Shown: positions 55,048-63,950 of the stretch, piece after piece
Position numbering within the stretch: the first letter of the stretch is position 1
Layout of the letters: every line of letters begins with the position of its first letter
NCBI RefSeq assembly: GCF_017583045.1
Contig: NZ_JAGFBF010000001.1
Location: 310,001-374,000 of the forward strand
Direction of reading: 5' to 3'
Source of the DNA: Leucobacter tardus
GTDB lineage: Bacteria; Actinomycetota; Actinomycetes; Actinomycetales; Microbacteriaceae
Length of the DNA stretch: 64,000 bases
Notes under the pieces: model-generated
Seen by the model: only the letters and a program-made list of their open reading frames with translations
What the model was told of the DNA's origin: nothing
Databases searched by the model: none
Position numbers and translations under genes: made by a program

Positions 55048-56190
55048 TCAGCGAAGCAGCAGGTTCGGCTGCAGCAGGTACCGGAACTCGGACTCGTCCG
55101 TGTCGTCCTTGCTGCGCTGACTGGTGATCAATACCGGCCCGGGCTTCCCGGGGTTGTCGGTACGTGTGAAGGCGATGCGCGCGAACTCGGAATGAGTGGA
55201 ACGCAGGCCGTCGAGGAGGAACTGGGGCTTCAGCGAGACCACCATGTCGTCACCGACCAGGTGAGCGTCAACCGTTTCGACGGCCTGAGCTGCTTCGGAA
55301 CCCGCAGCCTCGAGCGTGACACTGCCCTCGGAGAAGGTGAATCGCAACGCGGCTTCGCGCTCCAGCACCAGACCCACACGTCCGACGGCCTCGGCGAGCT
55401 CGGCTGAACTCACGACAGCGTAATTGTCGACCTCGGTCGGGAACAACCGGCCCACAGGCGGGTAATTGCCCTTGATCAGGAGAGACGTGACCGTCTTATC
55501 GCCACCGGTGAATGCGACGAGCTCCCGGTCATCATCCTTCACGATGGCGACCTGGACCTGACCCGCGCCCGAGAAGGTCTTTCCGACTTCGGTGACGATT
55601 TTCGCCGGCACCAGAGCCGTGGCCGATTCCACTCCGGCAGTGTTCTCCCAGTCGATGCCTCGTGTGGCCACGCGGTACCGATCCGTCGCGGTCAAGGTCA
55701 GCGAATTATCGCTCACCTCGAACTGCACCCCGGTGATCACGGGGGTGACATCGTCCTTCGATGCTGCTGTAGCGACCTGACCCACGGCTTCACTGAAGGC
55801 ATCGGCCGGTACTGCACCGGTGACGCTGTCCACCTGCGGCACCTGAGGATACTCCTCCACCGGCATCGCCGGCAGCGAGAAGTTCGCCGAGCCGCAACGT
55901 ACCTGCACTCGACTCTCCGCGAGGGTGATTTCGACGTCCGAGTGGGGCAGCCGCTGAGCGATCTCGCCCAAGAGGCGACCCGATACCAGCGCTCGTCCGG
56001 CGTCGGAGACCTCGGCGGTGATGGACGTGCGCGACGACACCTCGTAATCGAATGAGCTGATCGTCAAAGCGCCATCCTCAGCTTCGAGGAGGGCGCCGCT
56101 CAACAGAGGCTGAGTAGGTCGTTGGGGCAGCAGCTTCACGGCAAAGGAGACGGCATCACTGAACACGTCACGGTTGACGGTGAAACGCAT
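55048..56190 (-). CDS. dnaN: DNA polymerase III beta subunit (sliding clamp)
   Basis: A 380-aa clamp, start MRFTVNRDVFSDAVSFAVKLLPQRPTQPLLSG at ATG 56,190 after GAGGAG. Three clamp domains follow (LPAMPVEEYPQVPQVDSVTGAVP is the interdomain loop; GNYPPVGRLFPTE and VVSLKPQFLLDGLRS lie in the last domain). It tethers DNA polymerase III and other factors. It is second in the dnaA-dnaN-recF-dciA-gyrB-gyrA arrangement, downstream of the origin spacer. Confidence 0.97.
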   Translation of the reverse strand: MRFTVNRDVFSDAVSFAVKLLPQRPTQPLLSGALLEAEDGALTISSFDYEVSSRTSITAEVSDAGRALVSGRLLGEIAQRLPHSDVEITLAESRVQVRCGSANFSLPAMPVEEYPQVPQVDSVTGAVPADAFSEAVGQVATAASKDDVTPVITGVQFEVSDNSLTLTATDRYRVATRGIDWENTAGVESATALVPAKIVTEVGKTFSGAGQVQVAIVKDDDRELVAFTGGDKTVTSLLIKGNYPPVGRLFPTEVDNYAVVSSAELAEAVGRVGLVLEREAALRFTFSEGSVTLEAAGSEAAQAVETVDAHLVGDDMVVSLKPQFLLDGLRSTHSEFARIAFTRTDNPGKPGPVLITSQRSKDDTDESEFRYLLQPNLLLR

Positions 56191-56588
56191 GGAGACTCCT
56201 CGATCCTTCGACAGGCACACTCGATCGCGCCGCGGACTTGCGTGAGTCACGAGACTACAGCACTGAGGTTCACCATCTTCGCACACTTGTGATTCCGACA
56301 CTCGGGGTCGCTCCTCCGGAGAGCGTGATCGAATGCCTGAAAAATGAATGGGAGGTGTTAACGGTGTTAACAGCTGTGGATTCTGTGGATAACCTACGAC
56401 ACGCGATGCGTGGACTGGGAACTACAGGACTGTCAGTTGTGGGAGTGGGGTGGAGAGATTCGATCCGCAGAAAAACGCCAAAGTTGTCATTCGAAGCGCG
56501 ACTCACAGCGAGATCATTTTCATCCACATTCGCGGCGGCGTTTCCCCCAGCACTCCACAAGTTCTGGAGAAACTGTGGATAAGTCGGG
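56191..56588. other. oriC: oriC-type spacer between dnaA and dnaN
   Basis: 398 bp without a gene. It has two exact DnaA boxes in TGTGGATAA orientation (56,384-56,392 and 56,574-56,582) and a one-mismatch box TCATCCACA (56,520-56,528). It also has TGTGGATTC (56,375-56,383) and a tandem 9-mer GGTGTTAAC (56,354-56,362, 56,363-56,371) next to an AT-rich stretch. In actinobacteria oriC lies in this gap; box order and the tandem 9-mer fit an origin, unwinding not shown. Confidence 0.8.
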
Positions 56589-58064
56589 TTAACGGCTTCC
56601 CTGCTTGATGCGCGTCGTGAGCTCAGTGACCTGGTTGTAGATGGAACGGCGCTCGGCGATGAGCTGGCTGATCTTCTTGTGCGCGTACATGACCGTCGTG
56701 TGGTCCCGGCCGCCGAACAACTGACCGATCTTCGGAAGCGACAGCGGGGTGAGTTCGCGACAGAGGTACATCGCAATCTGCCGAGCCGTCGCCATCTGCT
56801 GCGCACGCGACGGACCGTAGAGGTCGTCGACGGAGAGATCGAAGTACTCCGCGGTCTTGCCGATGATGTCGGAGGGCTGCACCTCGTTGTCCTCATCGAG
56901 GGAGATGAGATCCTTCAACACCGTCTGCACCAGCGGCATATCGATGCGCTGCTGATTCAGGCTCGCGAAGGCCGTCACCCGAATCAGCGTTCCTTCCAGT
57001 TCACGGATGTTCGATGTGAACTTCGCAGCGATGAATTCGAGAATGCTGTCGTCGATCTCGAGGTTCTCGCGCTGCGCCTTCTTGCGGAGGATGGCGATAC
57101 GGGTTTCCAGATCGGGAACCTGGATATCGGTGAGGAGGCCCCATTCGAAGCGGGAGAGCATGCGCTCTTCGAAGCCTTTGAGCTGTTTCGGCTGCACATC
57201 GCTGGTGATCACGACCTGCTTGTTGTGGTCGTGCAGGGTGTTGAAGGTGTGGAAGAACGCCTCCTGCGTCTCCGCCTTCCCCTCAAGGAACTGGATGTCA
57301 TCGACGAGCAGCAGGTCCACGCTGCGATAGCGGCTGTGGAACGCGGCACCCTGGTTGTTCGCGATCGAGTTGATGAAGTCGTTCGTGAAGTCCTCCGAGC
57401 TCACGTACCGCACGCGGACTTCGGGGAAGAGCTCTCGAGCGTAGTGACCGATCGCGTGGAGGAGGTGGGTCTTGCCCAGCCCTGAATCGCCGTAGATGAA
57501 CAGCGGGTTGTAAGCGCGGGCCGGGGCTTCGGCGACGGCGACGGCAGCGGCATGCGCGAACCGGTTGGACTGGCCGATCACGAAACTGTCGAAGCGGTAC
57601 TTCTCGTTGAGGCGGCTATCGACCTGATCGTGGGAGCTGGGCCGTGCAAACGACTCGTGCATGGAGCGCACCGAGTCGATGACGGTGTCCCGGTGGGTGG
57701 CGTCCGCCTGCACCGCGGCGGCATGAGACGGAGCGGCGTGCGCGGGTGCCTGCCGTTCAGGCCTGACGTCGCCGGGATCCGGATCGATCGCCGGTTGCGC
57801 GTCAGGATCCACGAGCACGATGAAATTCTCGATCTCCTGCGCTTCAGGGACGCCGGACATGGCGTGCATGATCGACTGCCGGAGTCGGTTCTCGAGGAGC
57901 TTCAGCGTGAAGTCGTGCTGCACTGCCAAGTAGAGCGTGCCGCCGCCCACTCCGCGCGGCACTGCGAGCGCGAGCTGCGCGCCGACCGCCGGCCCGACCT
58001 CGGGATCGGCCATGACCGCGTGCGTCACGGTCGCCCAAATTCTCTGAACGTCGTCCTCTGTCAC
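56589..58064 (-). CDS. dnaA: Chromosomal replication initiator protein DnaA
   Basis: A 491-aa AAA+ initiator. An N-terminal domain (residues 1-100) and a Pro/Ala/His-rich linker precede the ATPase: [18 protein letters not shown] (Walker A), [14 protein letters not shown] (Walker B) and [12 protein letters not shown] (arginine-finger region). Domain IV ends with the DnaA signature [16 protein letters not shown] for box recognition. The start is GTG 58,064, giving [13 protein letters not shown]; an in-frame ATG at 58,181 would add a non-family N-terminus. Binds the boxes in the flanking spacers. Confidence 0.97.
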   Translation of the reverse strand: MTEDDVQRIWATVTHAVMADPEVGPAVGAQLALAVPRGVGGGTLYLAVQHDFTLKLLENRLRQSIMHAMSGVPEAQEIENFIVLVDPDAQPAIDPDPGDVRPERQAPAHAAPSHAAAVQADATHRDTVIDSVRSMHESFARPSSHDQVDSRLNEKYRFDSFVIGQSNRFAHAAAVAVAEAPARAYNPLFIYGDSGLGKTHLLHAIGHYARELFPEVRVRYVSSEDFTNDFINSIANNQGAAFHSRYRSVDLLLVDDIQFLEGKAETQEAFFHTFNTLHDHNKQVVITSDVQPKQLKGFEERMLSRFEWGLLTDIQVPDLETRIAILRKKAQRENLEIDDSILEFIAAKFTSNIRELEGTLIRVTAFASLNQQRIDMPLVQTVLKDLISLDEDNEVQPSDIIGKTAEYFDLSVDDLYGPSRAQQMATARQIAMYLCRELTPLSLPKIGQLFGGRDHTTVMYAHKKISQLIAERRSIYNQVTELTTRIKQGSR

Positions 58065-58334
58065 GTGCCCATCCGGTCCGAATTGATCCCGTCTCGCGGG
58101 AAGGTTATCCCCAACTGCTATCCACAGGATATCGTGCTCAGAACTCCCGCGAGCGTTGGGATGCCCGGTTGCGGACACCAACTCATGCCCACGCTACTCA
58201 GACTTCTCTCCACAGACAAACCCGAACTCCGCGTCGATGTCGGGCGATACCGTCTGAGCACTGGCTGGGGCGTCCATGGCGTGGCGACGACCATCCGATG
58301 CGTGTCCGGGCAGCTCTCCCCTGGGGCGAATCTT
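58065..58334. promoter_or_regulatory. dnaA upstream region with DnaA-box-like sequences
   Basis: No gene. TTATCCCCA (58,105-58,113) and CTATCCACA (58,118-58,126) are one-mismatch DnaA boxes near the dnaA start and could serve in dnaA autoregulation or as the other half of a bipartite origin. The dnaA promoter should lie here on the minus strand; I cannot assign it with confidence. Confidence 0.5.
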
Positions 58335-58363
58335 TTGACGGACAGGCTATTTGCGCTTACAGT
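58335..58363 (+). promoter_or_regulatory. rpmH operon promoter
   Basis: TTGACG (58,335-58,340), a 17-nt spacer, and TACAGT (58,358-58,363) form a near-consensus sigma-70-type promoter with start expected near 58,370, about 95 nt before rpmH. Confidence 0.8.
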
Positions 58364-58463
58364 AGATATCTTGTAGAGGCGAGCCGTGTTCCGGCCTGCC
58401 CGCATCCGACTTCCTCTGTGCCACGAGCGCCGGGGATCCATTCCACAAGTCACGGAGTTCACT

Positions 58464-58601
58464 ATGAGCAAGCGTACGTTCCAGCCCAACAACCGCCGCC
58501 GCGCGAAGGTCCACGGCTTCCGCGCGCGCATGCGCACCCGTGCGGGTCGCGCCATCGTCTCGGCTCGGCGAGGCAAGGGCCGCGCCAAGCTCACCGCGTA
58601 A
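58464..58601 (+). CDS. rpmH: 50S ribosomal protein L34
   Basis: 45 aa: [45 protein letters not shown] is the L34 pattern, strongly basic (here with [16 protein letters not shown] and GRAIVSARR). The shorter start at 58,464 is chosen because longer in-frame extension does not belong to L34. First gene of the divergent operon rpmH-rnpA-yidD-yidC-jag-rsmG. Confidence 0.97.
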   Translation: MSKRTFQPNNRRRAKVHGFRARMRTRAGRAIVSARRGKGRAKLTA

Positions 58602-58623
58602 TTCCGATTCCTCCTGGTGAATC

Positions 58624-58998
58624 ATGCCCGCACGGCAGCATCGCATCACTCGGGGGGACGACTATCGGCGTGTCTCACGCGCCGGCCGCCGCGTGGGTGG
58701 TGCGACCTGCACCACCCACGCGGTTTTGCATGTCGGTGAAGATTCAGCGCGCTTCGGATTCATCATCTCGCGAGCCGTCGGCAATGCGGTCACGCGAAAC
58801 CTGGTGAGGCGGCGCATGAAGACCGTCGTCGAGCGTCGGCTGCATGAGGGATTCCGCGGCGGCGATGTCGTGTTCCGCGCGCACCCCGCGGCAGCAGAGG
58901 CGTCATTCAGTCGACTCGAAGCCGACATGAACCGCGCGCTCGACCGCGTGGAGCGCTGGCGGTGCGAGGCCGCGGACGGCGAGCGGGAGCGCAGATGA
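58624..58998 (+). CDS. rnpA: Ribonuclease P protein component
   Basis: A 124-aa basic protein: RQHRITRGDDYRRVSRAGRRVGG, FGFIISRAVGNAVTRNLVRRRMKTVVERRLHE (the RNxxRRR signature that contacts the RNA) and DVVFRAHPAAAEASFSRLEADMNRAL. Assists RNase P RNA in 5' processing of tRNA precursors. Starts 22 nt after rpmH and overlaps yidD by 4 nt. Confidence 0.95.
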   Translation: MPARQHRITRGDDYRRVSRAGRRVGGATCTTHAVLHVGEDSARFGFIISRAVGNAVTRNLVRRRMKTVVERRLHEGFRGGDVVFRAHPAAAEASFSRLEADMNRALDRVERWRCEAADGERERR

Positions 58999-59306
58999 TG
59001 CGCCAGCTGCTGTCCGTCATCTGGTTGTCGCCCCGGAACGTCTCCATCGCCGTCATGCGCGCGTATCGCTTCGCGATCTCCCCGCTGTACGGGCAGGTGT
59101 GCAGGTATCATCCATCATGTTCTCGGTACGCTCTAGAGGCGTACCAGCAGCACGGATTCGTCCGGGCTTCGGCGTTGACACTGTGGCGGCTGCTGCGGTG
59201 CAATCCGTGGAGTCGGGGCGGCATTGACGACGTACCGGCGCCGCAGCGGCGCCGTACGACCACGAACTCCCGCGGATTCGTCCGCGCAATCGACCGAAAG
59301 GCCTGA
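58995..59306 (+). CDS. yidD: Membrane protein insertion efficiency factor YidD
   Basis: A 103-aa protein with IAVMRAYRFAISPLYGQVCRYHPSCSRYALEAYQQHGFVRASALTLWRLLRCNPWSRGGIDDVP, the invariant CRYHPSCSxYA and RLLRCNPW blocks of YidD. It assists YidC-mediated membrane insertion. ATG overlaps the rnpA stop (ATGA); yidC follows 5 nt after its stop. The C-terminal tail (RRRTTTNSRGF) is basic. Confidence 0.95.
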   Translation: MMRQLLSVIWLSPRNVSIAVMRAYRFAISPLYGQVCRYHPSCSRYALEAYQQHGFVRASALTLWRLLRCNPWSRGGIDDVPAPQRRRTTTNSRGFVRAIDRKA

Positions 59307-59311
59307 TCCCG

Positions 59312-60262
59312 GTGGACTTCATCGAAACACTCCTCTGGCCGCTCCGCTGGCTCGTCGAGCTCGTACTGTGGGTATGGCACTGGCTGTTCACCTCGGTGGG
59401 CATGGATACCGATAGCGGCGTGACCTGGGTGCTCGCCATCATCGGTCTCGTCGTGGTCGTGCGCTCCGCGCTGATCCCGGTGACGGTGCGACAGATCAAG
59501 TCGCAACGGCGCATGATGGAAATCGCGCCGGAGATGAAGAAGATCCAGGCGAAGTACAAGGGCAAGAGCGACCAGTTCTCCCGCGAGGCCATGAGTCGCG
59601 AGACCATGGCCATGTACAAGAAGCACGGCACGAACCCGTTCGCCTCGTGTCTGCCGATCCTGATCCAGATGCCGATCTTCTTCTCGCTGTTCTACGTGCT
59701 TCGAGGCGCGTCCGAGGGCCGCGCCGGCATCGGTTTCATGGATGCGATGCTGACCGAGAGCTTCAACAATGCCTCGATCTTCGGAGCCCCCCTCGCGTTG
59801 AACTTCAGCGGGGCGCTGGAGCAGGGCGAGTGGACCGTGGTGATCCTGCTCGGCGTCATCGTCGTGCTCATGATCGCATCGCAGTTCTTCACGCAGCTGC
59901 AGATCATGTCGAAGAATGTGTCGGACGAGACCAAGAACTCGCCGATGTACCGTCAGCAGAAGATTCTGCTGTACATCATCCCGTTCGCGTTCCTCTTCTC
60001 CGGGTACATGTTCCCGCTCGCGCTGAACATCTACTGGTTCACCTCGAACCTGTGGACGATGGCGCAGCAGTTCATCGTCATCCGCAACATGCCCACCCCG
60101 GGCAGCGACGCATGGCGCGCGCGCCAGGAGCGCCTGCGCGCGAAGGGCAAGCTCGACGAGGAGCAGGAAGCGGAGATGGACCGTATCAACGGCAAGAAGA
60201 CCGCAGAGGGCCAGAGGCAGCAGCCGGTGAGTGCGAAGCGCTCCAAGAAGAAGAAGAAGTGA
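59312..60262 (+). CDS. yidC: Membrane protein insertase YidC/Oxa1
   Basis: A 316-aa insertase, GTG start at 59,312. Five membrane helices: LVELVLWVWHWLFTSVGM near the start, the core ILIQMPIFFSLFYVLRGASEG, WTVVILLGVIVVLMIASQFF, LLYIIPFAFLFSGYMFPLALNIYWFTSNLWTMAQQFIVI, with a basic C-terminal tail (AKRSKKKKK). The conserved Arg facing the groove should be in TVRQIKSQRRMM. It inserts membrane proteins with or without Sec. Lies before jag. Confidence 0.96.
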   Translation: MDFIETLLWPLRWLVELVLWVWHWLFTSVGMDTDSGVTWVLAIIGLVVVVRSALIPVTVRQIKSQRRMMEIAPEMKKIQAKYKGKSDQFSREAMSRETMAMYKKHGTNPFASCLPILIQMPIFFSLFYVLRGASEGRAGIGFMDAMLTESFNNASIFGAPLALNFSGALEQGEWTVVILLGVIVVLMIASQFFTQLQIMSKNVSDETKNSPMYRQQKILLYIIPFAFLFSGYMFPLALNIYWFTSNLWTMAQQFIVIRNMPTPGSDAWRARQERLRAKGKLDEEQEAEMDRINGKKTAEGQRQQPVSAKRSKKKKK

Positions 60263-60272
60263 GGCGGCGTCG

Positions 60273-60773
60273 ATGACCGACAACGCAGTGAATCAGCAGC
60301 ACCGCGACGAGCCGACCATCGAGGAGCTCGAGACCGAGGGTGACCGCGCCGCGGACTACATCGAGGGACTTCTCGACATTGCCGACCTCGACGGGGACAT
60401 CGACATCAATGTCGCTTCGGGTCGTGTGTACCTCGCGGTCAACGGCGGAGGCCAGGATCTCGATCGACTCGCGAACCCGGACACGGTGCAGGCCATGCAG
60501 GATCTCACGCGTCTCGCTGCCCAGGCCAAGACGGAACGCTTCTCACGCCTGATCCTCGATATCGCCGGTTCGCGCGAGGCGCGCGCCGGTGAACTCAAGG
60601 GCCTGGTCGATGCCGCAGTGGCGCAGATCGCAGCGGGACGCGCCGAGGTCGCGCTCGAGCCCATGTCGTCGTACGAGCGCAAGCTCGTGCACGATGAGGT
60701 GGCGGATCGCGGATACCGTTCGGAGTCGCGCGGCGAGGGCCGTGACCGGCGCCTCGTCATCACTGCCGCCTGA
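60273..60773 (+). CDS. Jag/KhpB-type R3H-domain RNA-binding protein
   Basis: A 166-aa protein. An acidic N-terminus is followed by a KH-like domain (DGDIDINVASGRVYLAVNGGGQDLDRLANPDTVQAMQDLTRLAAQAKTERFSRLILDIAG) and an R3H end ([42 protein letters not shown]), the RNA-binding R-x-x-x-H pattern being in YERKLVHDEV. Member of the Jag/SpoIIIJ-associated family (KhpB), RNA-binding. Short gap of 10 nt after yidC; operon. Confidence 0.92.
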   Translation: MTDNAVNQQHRDEPTIEELETEGDRAADYIEGLLDIADLDGDIDINVASGRVYLAVNGGGQDLDRLANPDTVQAMQDLTRLAAQAKTERFSRLILDIAGSREARAGELKGLVDAAVAQIAAGRAEVALEPMSSYERKLVHDEVADRGYRSESRGEGRDRRLVITAA

Positions 60774-60776
60774 GGG

Positions 60777-60790
60777 GTTTCACGTGAAAC
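60777..60790. promoter_or_regulatory. parS site overlapping the rsmG start codon
   Basis: GTTTCACGTGAAAC is an exact parS core. The GTG start codon of rsmG (60,784-60,786) lies inside its CACGTG centre, so ParB occupancy could influence transcription elongation or translation here. Confidence 0.8.
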
Positions 60791-61443
60791 AGGAGGGCAC
60801 CGGTGCGCCCGTGATCGAGGCTGAGCCGGCCGTCGCCAGCGAGTTGGCCGGCGATCGCATCAGCGTGCTGAGGCGCTTCGCCGATGATCTCGGCACGCGT
60901 GGCGAGCTTCTCGGGTTGATCGGTCCGCAGGAAGCGGAGCGACTCTGGTCGCGTCACGTGCTGAACTGCGCGGTGCTCGCCCCGCTCATCGCTCCGGGAG
61001 CGCGTGTTGCTGATATCGGGACCGGTGGCGGACTCCCCGGCCTGGTGCTGGCGATCCTGCGATCCGATGCGCACTTCCGCCTGATCGAGCCCATGGAGCG
61101 ACGGTGCGCGTGGCTCAGCGAGCAGATCGAGACCCTGGGCCTGGAAAATGCCGAGGTGCTCCGCGGTCGAGCCGAGGAATACCACGGCGCGTGGGAGGTG
61201 GACATCGTCACCGCCCGAGCGGTAACGGCTCTGCGCAAACTGGTGCCGCTCACCGCTCCCCTGCTGCGCAACGGCGGGGAGATGCTGTTCTTGAAAGGGG
61301 TCTCGGTGCAGTCCGAGATCGATGCGGCGGCGAAGGCGCTGCGCGCGCACCGCGTCACCGAGGTCGAGGTGCGCGAGCTCGGCGCCGGTCAATTGGACGA
61401 GACCACCCGAGCGTTCCGCGCTGTCGTGCAGCGACCTGCGTGA
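60784..61443 (+). CDS. rsmG: 16S rRNA (guanine527-N7)-methyltransferase RsmG
   Basis: A 219-aa methyltransferase. RISVLRRFADDLGTRGELLGLIGPQEAERLWSRHVLNC (RsmG N-terminus), SAM motif VADIGTGGGLPGLVLAIL, RLIEPMERRCAWLSEQIETLGL, and VTARAVTALRKLVPLTAPLLRNGGEMLFLKG complete the family. GTG 60,784 is chosen because GAGGGG lies 6 nt upstream; this start codon is embedded in a parS site. A later GTG at 60,811 is the alternative. Confidence 0.94.
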   Translation: MKQEGTGAPVIEAEPAVASELAGDRISVLRRFADDLGTRGELLGLIGPQEAERLWSRHVLNCAVLAPLIAPGARVADIGTGGGLPGLVLAILRSDAHFRLIEPMERRCAWLSEQIETLGLENAEVLRGRAEEYHGAWEVDIVTARAVTALRKLVPLTAPLLRNGGEMLFLKGVSVQSEIDAAAKALRAHRVTEVEVRELGAGQLDETTRAFRAVVQRPA

Positions 61444-61513
61444 CCCGCGGGTCGGGTCGGATAGGTTCCTGTCGGGGGCAGGCCGTACAGTAGTACCGGC
61501 TGCATCTTCAGAG

Positions 61514-62455
61514 ATGCGGCACATGACCCTCGATCTCGCGACAGGAGTGCAGAAGCGCATGAGCGGAGCCGGCAAATCGCTGGTCGGCGATCACCTCGCC
61601 GACAAGGTGCGTCGTCGCCGTCGCCTCGAGGAGATCACATCGAGCCTGCCCGAGCAGACCCGCGTGATCACGGTCTCGAACCAGAAGGGCGGCGTCGGCA
61701 AGACGACGACGACGGTCAACCTGGCCTCTGCCCTGGCGCGGCGCGGCGCGAACGTGCTCGTCATCGATCTGGATCCGCAGGGCAACGCCTCGACCGCGCT
61801 GGGCGTGATGCATCGACCCGAAGTGACGAGCGTGTACGAAGTGCTCCTGGGTGACAGCGGGATCGAAGATGCGATTCAGCCGACCACCGATCACGAGCGT
61901 CTCTTCTGCGTGCCATCGACGATCAACCTGGCCGGCGCCGAGATCGAGCTCGTCTCGCTCGTCGCGCGCGAGCAGCGTCTCCGCACGGCGCTGGAGCAGT
62001 ACCTGCGCGAGGCGGAGCATCACTTCCACTACGTCTTCATCGACTGCCCGCCGTCGCTCGGACTGCTGACCGTGAACGCGTTCGTCGCGGCGCGGGAGGT
62101 GCTGATCCCGATCCAGTGCGAGTACTACGCGCTGGAGGGTCTCAGCCAGTTGCTCGGCAACATTCGACTCATTCAGAAGCATCTGAACCCCGAGCTCGTC
62201 GTCTCGACCATTCTGCTCACGATGTACGACTCGCGGACCAATCTGGCGAACGAAGTCGCGGAAGAGGTGCGATCCCACTTCCCCTCCGAGGTCATGGAAG
62301 CCGTCATTCCCCGTTCTGTGCGCATCTCGGAAGCGCCGAGCTACGGACAGACCGTCCACGCGTACGACCGCGCATCGATCGGCGCACTGGCGTACCTCGA
62401 AGCGGCGGCAGAACTCGCCGAACGTTCGAAACCCCTCATCCACGAAGGAGCATAA
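61514..62455 (+). CDS. parA: Chromosome partitioning ATPase ParA (Soj)
   Basis: A 313-aa Walker-type ATPase: an N-terminal extension of about 55 residues (GAGKSLVGDHLADKVRRRRRLEEITSSLPEQ), deviant Walker A KGGVGKTTTTVNLA, IDLDPQGNASTALGV, VFIDCPPSLGLL, and EVLIPIQCEYYALEGLSQL. With ParB and parS it segregates origins. The start is uncertain: ATG 61,514, 61,523 or 61,559. A TACAGT box at 61,486-61,491 suggests a promoter of its own in the 70-nt gap after rsmG. Confidence 0.93.
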   Translation: MRHMTLDLATGVQKRMSGAGKSLVGDHLADKVRRRRRLEEITSSLPEQTRVITVSNQKGGVGKTTTTVNLASALARRGANVLVIDLDPQGNASTALGVMHRPEVTSVYEVLLGDSGIEDAIQPTTDHERLFCVPSTINLAGAEIELVSLVAREQRLRTALEQYLREAEHHFHYVFIDCPPSLGLLTVNAFVAAREVLIPIQCEYYALEGLSQLLGNIRLIQKHLNPELVVSTILLTMYDSRTNLANEVAEEVRSHFPSEVMEAVIPRSVRISEAPSYGQTVHAYDRASIGALAYLEAAAELAERSKPLIHEGA

Positions 62456-62457
62456 CG

Positions 62458-63507
62458 GTGGCGACTAAGAAGCGCGGTGGCCTCGGGCGCGGTATCGGGG
62501 CACTCATCCCCCAGGGTTCGCAGACCGAGGATCGGCCCGTCGACGTGTTCTTCCCGCAGCGCGAGCAGGGGGGTGCCGCCGACGAGGCCCCCGTCGCGAC
62601 GACGGGCGCCGCCGCGCAGGTGGTGGGCGACGTCGTCACCGGCCCTGCTGCCGACCCGGCCGACGGGGGGTCGGAGGACCTGCAGGAGGTTCCGGGCGCG
62701 ACGCTCAGCCGACTGCGGGTCGATGACATCGTTCCCAACCGCGTTCAGCCGCGCACCGAATTCGATGAGCAGGCCCTCGAGGAGCTCACCCACAGCGTTC
62801 GCGAGTTCGGCGTCTTCCAGCCGATCGTCGTGCGCCCGATCGAGCCGGTGCCGACGGACGGCAGCGCGCGGTACGAACTCATCATGGGCGAGCGTCGTCT
62901 GCGCGCGTCGAAGCGTGCAGAGCTCGAGACGATTCCGGCGATCATCCGCAGCACCGCGGACGAGAACATGCTGCGCGACGCGCTGCTCGAGAACCTGCAC
63001 CGCGCGGAACTGAACCCGCTCGAAGAGGCATCGGCCTACCAGCAGCTGCTCGCCGACTTCGGGATCACGCAGGAGCAGCTCGCCGAGCGCATCGGTCGCT
63101 CCCGGCCGCAGATCTCGAACACGATCCGACTGCTGCGCCTGCCCGAAGCCGTACAGGCGCGCGTCGCCGCCGGGGTGCTCACCGCCGGACACGCGCGTGC
63201 GATCCTGTCGCTCGACGGCGATGCCGACGGCATGCAGCATCTCGCGGACAAGATCGTCAACCAGGGACTCTCGGTCCGTGCGGCCGAAGCCGCGGCCGGC
63301 GAGACGCCGAAGCGCAAGGCCCCGAAGGCGCGCGCCGGCGGCGTTCAGGCGCAGCTCGCCGACATCGCCGAGCGGCTCGGCGACCGGTTCGACACGCGCG
63401 TTGCCGTGAAGCTCGGTGCGAAGAAGGGCCAGGTCATCATCGACTTCGCCACCATCGGCGATCTGAAGCGCATTCTCGGCGAGCTCGGGGACCCCGGATT
63501 CAACTGA
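62458..63507 (+). CDS. parB: Chromosome partitioning protein ParB (Spo0J)
   Basis: A 349-aa CTPase and DNA-binding protein, GTG start with GAAGGAG upstream and only 2 nt after parA. N-terminus KKRGGLGRGIGALIPQ; a Pro/Asp/Ala-rich linker; ParB/Srx domain with VPNRVQPRTEFDEQALEELTHSVREFGVFQPIVVRP and the CTP-binding GERRLRASKRA; then HTH FGITQEQLAERIGRSRPQISNTIRLLRLP; then a C-terminal dimerisation domain. Binds and spreads from the parS sites in recF, gyrB, rsmG. Confidence 0.96.
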   Translation: MATKKRGGLGRGIGALIPQGSQTEDRPVDVFFPQREQGGAADEAPVATTGAAAQVVGDVVTGPAADPADGGSEDLQEVPGATLSRLRVDDIVPNRVQPRTEFDEQALEELTHSVREFGVFQPIVVRPIEPVPTDGSARYELIMGERRLRASKRAELETIPAIIRSTADENMLRDALLENLHRAELNPLEEASAYQQLLADFGITQEQLAERIGRSRPQISNTIRLLRLPEAVQARVAAGVLTAGHARAILSLDGDADGMQHLADKIVNQGLSVRAAEAAAGETPKRKAPKARAGGVQAQLADIAERLGDRFDTRVAVKLGAKKGQVIIDFATIGDLKRILGELGDPGFN

Positions 63508-63520
63508 GCCGTACGCCCCC

Positions 63521-63574
63521 CCGGCATGAGTGAGGCCCCGAACGCGATTGCGCTCGGGGCCTCACTCATGCCGG
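63521..63574. terminator. Perfect 21-bp bidirectional hairpin between parB and trxA
   Basis: Arms of 21 bp (63,521-63,541 and 63,554-63,574, starting CCGGCATGAGTGAGGCCCC) with a 12-nt loop. It separates the convergent parB and trxA genes. Confidence 0.85.
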
Positions 63575-63589
63575 ACAACGGCTCGCGAC

Positions 63590-63913
63590 TCAAATGATGC
63601 CGCTGAGACGCTCCTCGATCGCGGGCTTCGGCATCGCACCGATGATCTCCGTGACCTCTTCGCCGTTCTTGAAGACCTTCATCGCGGGAATGGAGGTGAT
63701 GCGGTACTGGGCTGCGAGGTTCGGCTGCTCATCGACGTTGACCTTGACGATGCGAATGCTGCCTTCGTGCTCGGACGCGATCTGGTCCAGCACGGGCGCG
63801 ACGGCGCGGCACGGGCCGCACCACTCGGCCCAGAAGTCGACGAGCACGGGCACGTCGCTCTGCAGGACCTCCGAGGTGAAGGTGGATTCGGTGACGGTAG
63901 TGGCTGCGGACAT
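63590..63913 (-). CDS. trxA: Thioredoxin
   Basis: A 107-aa thioredoxin: [26 protein letters not shown] has the WCGPC active site (Cys32 and Cys35), followed by [25 protein letters not shown] with the cis-Pro in SIPA. AAGGAGG lies upstream of the ATG. Reduces cytosolic disulfides with thioredoxin reductase, whose gene appears to lie immediately upstream. Adjacent to parB as in many actinobacteria. Confidence 0.97.
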   Translation of the reverse strand: MSAATTVTESTFTSEVLQSDVPVLVDFWAEWCGPCRAVAPVLDQIASEHEGSIRIVKVNVDEQPNLAAQYRITSIPAMKVFKNGEEVTEIIGAMPKPAIEERLSGII

Positions 63914-63950
63914 GCTGCCTCCTTACGGTTGAACGGGTGGGGTCGGTGGG

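Noticed and set aside
58059..58066. CACGTG at the dnaA start
   Set aside because: The six-base centre occurs but the flanks (TGT/CCC) do not match parS.
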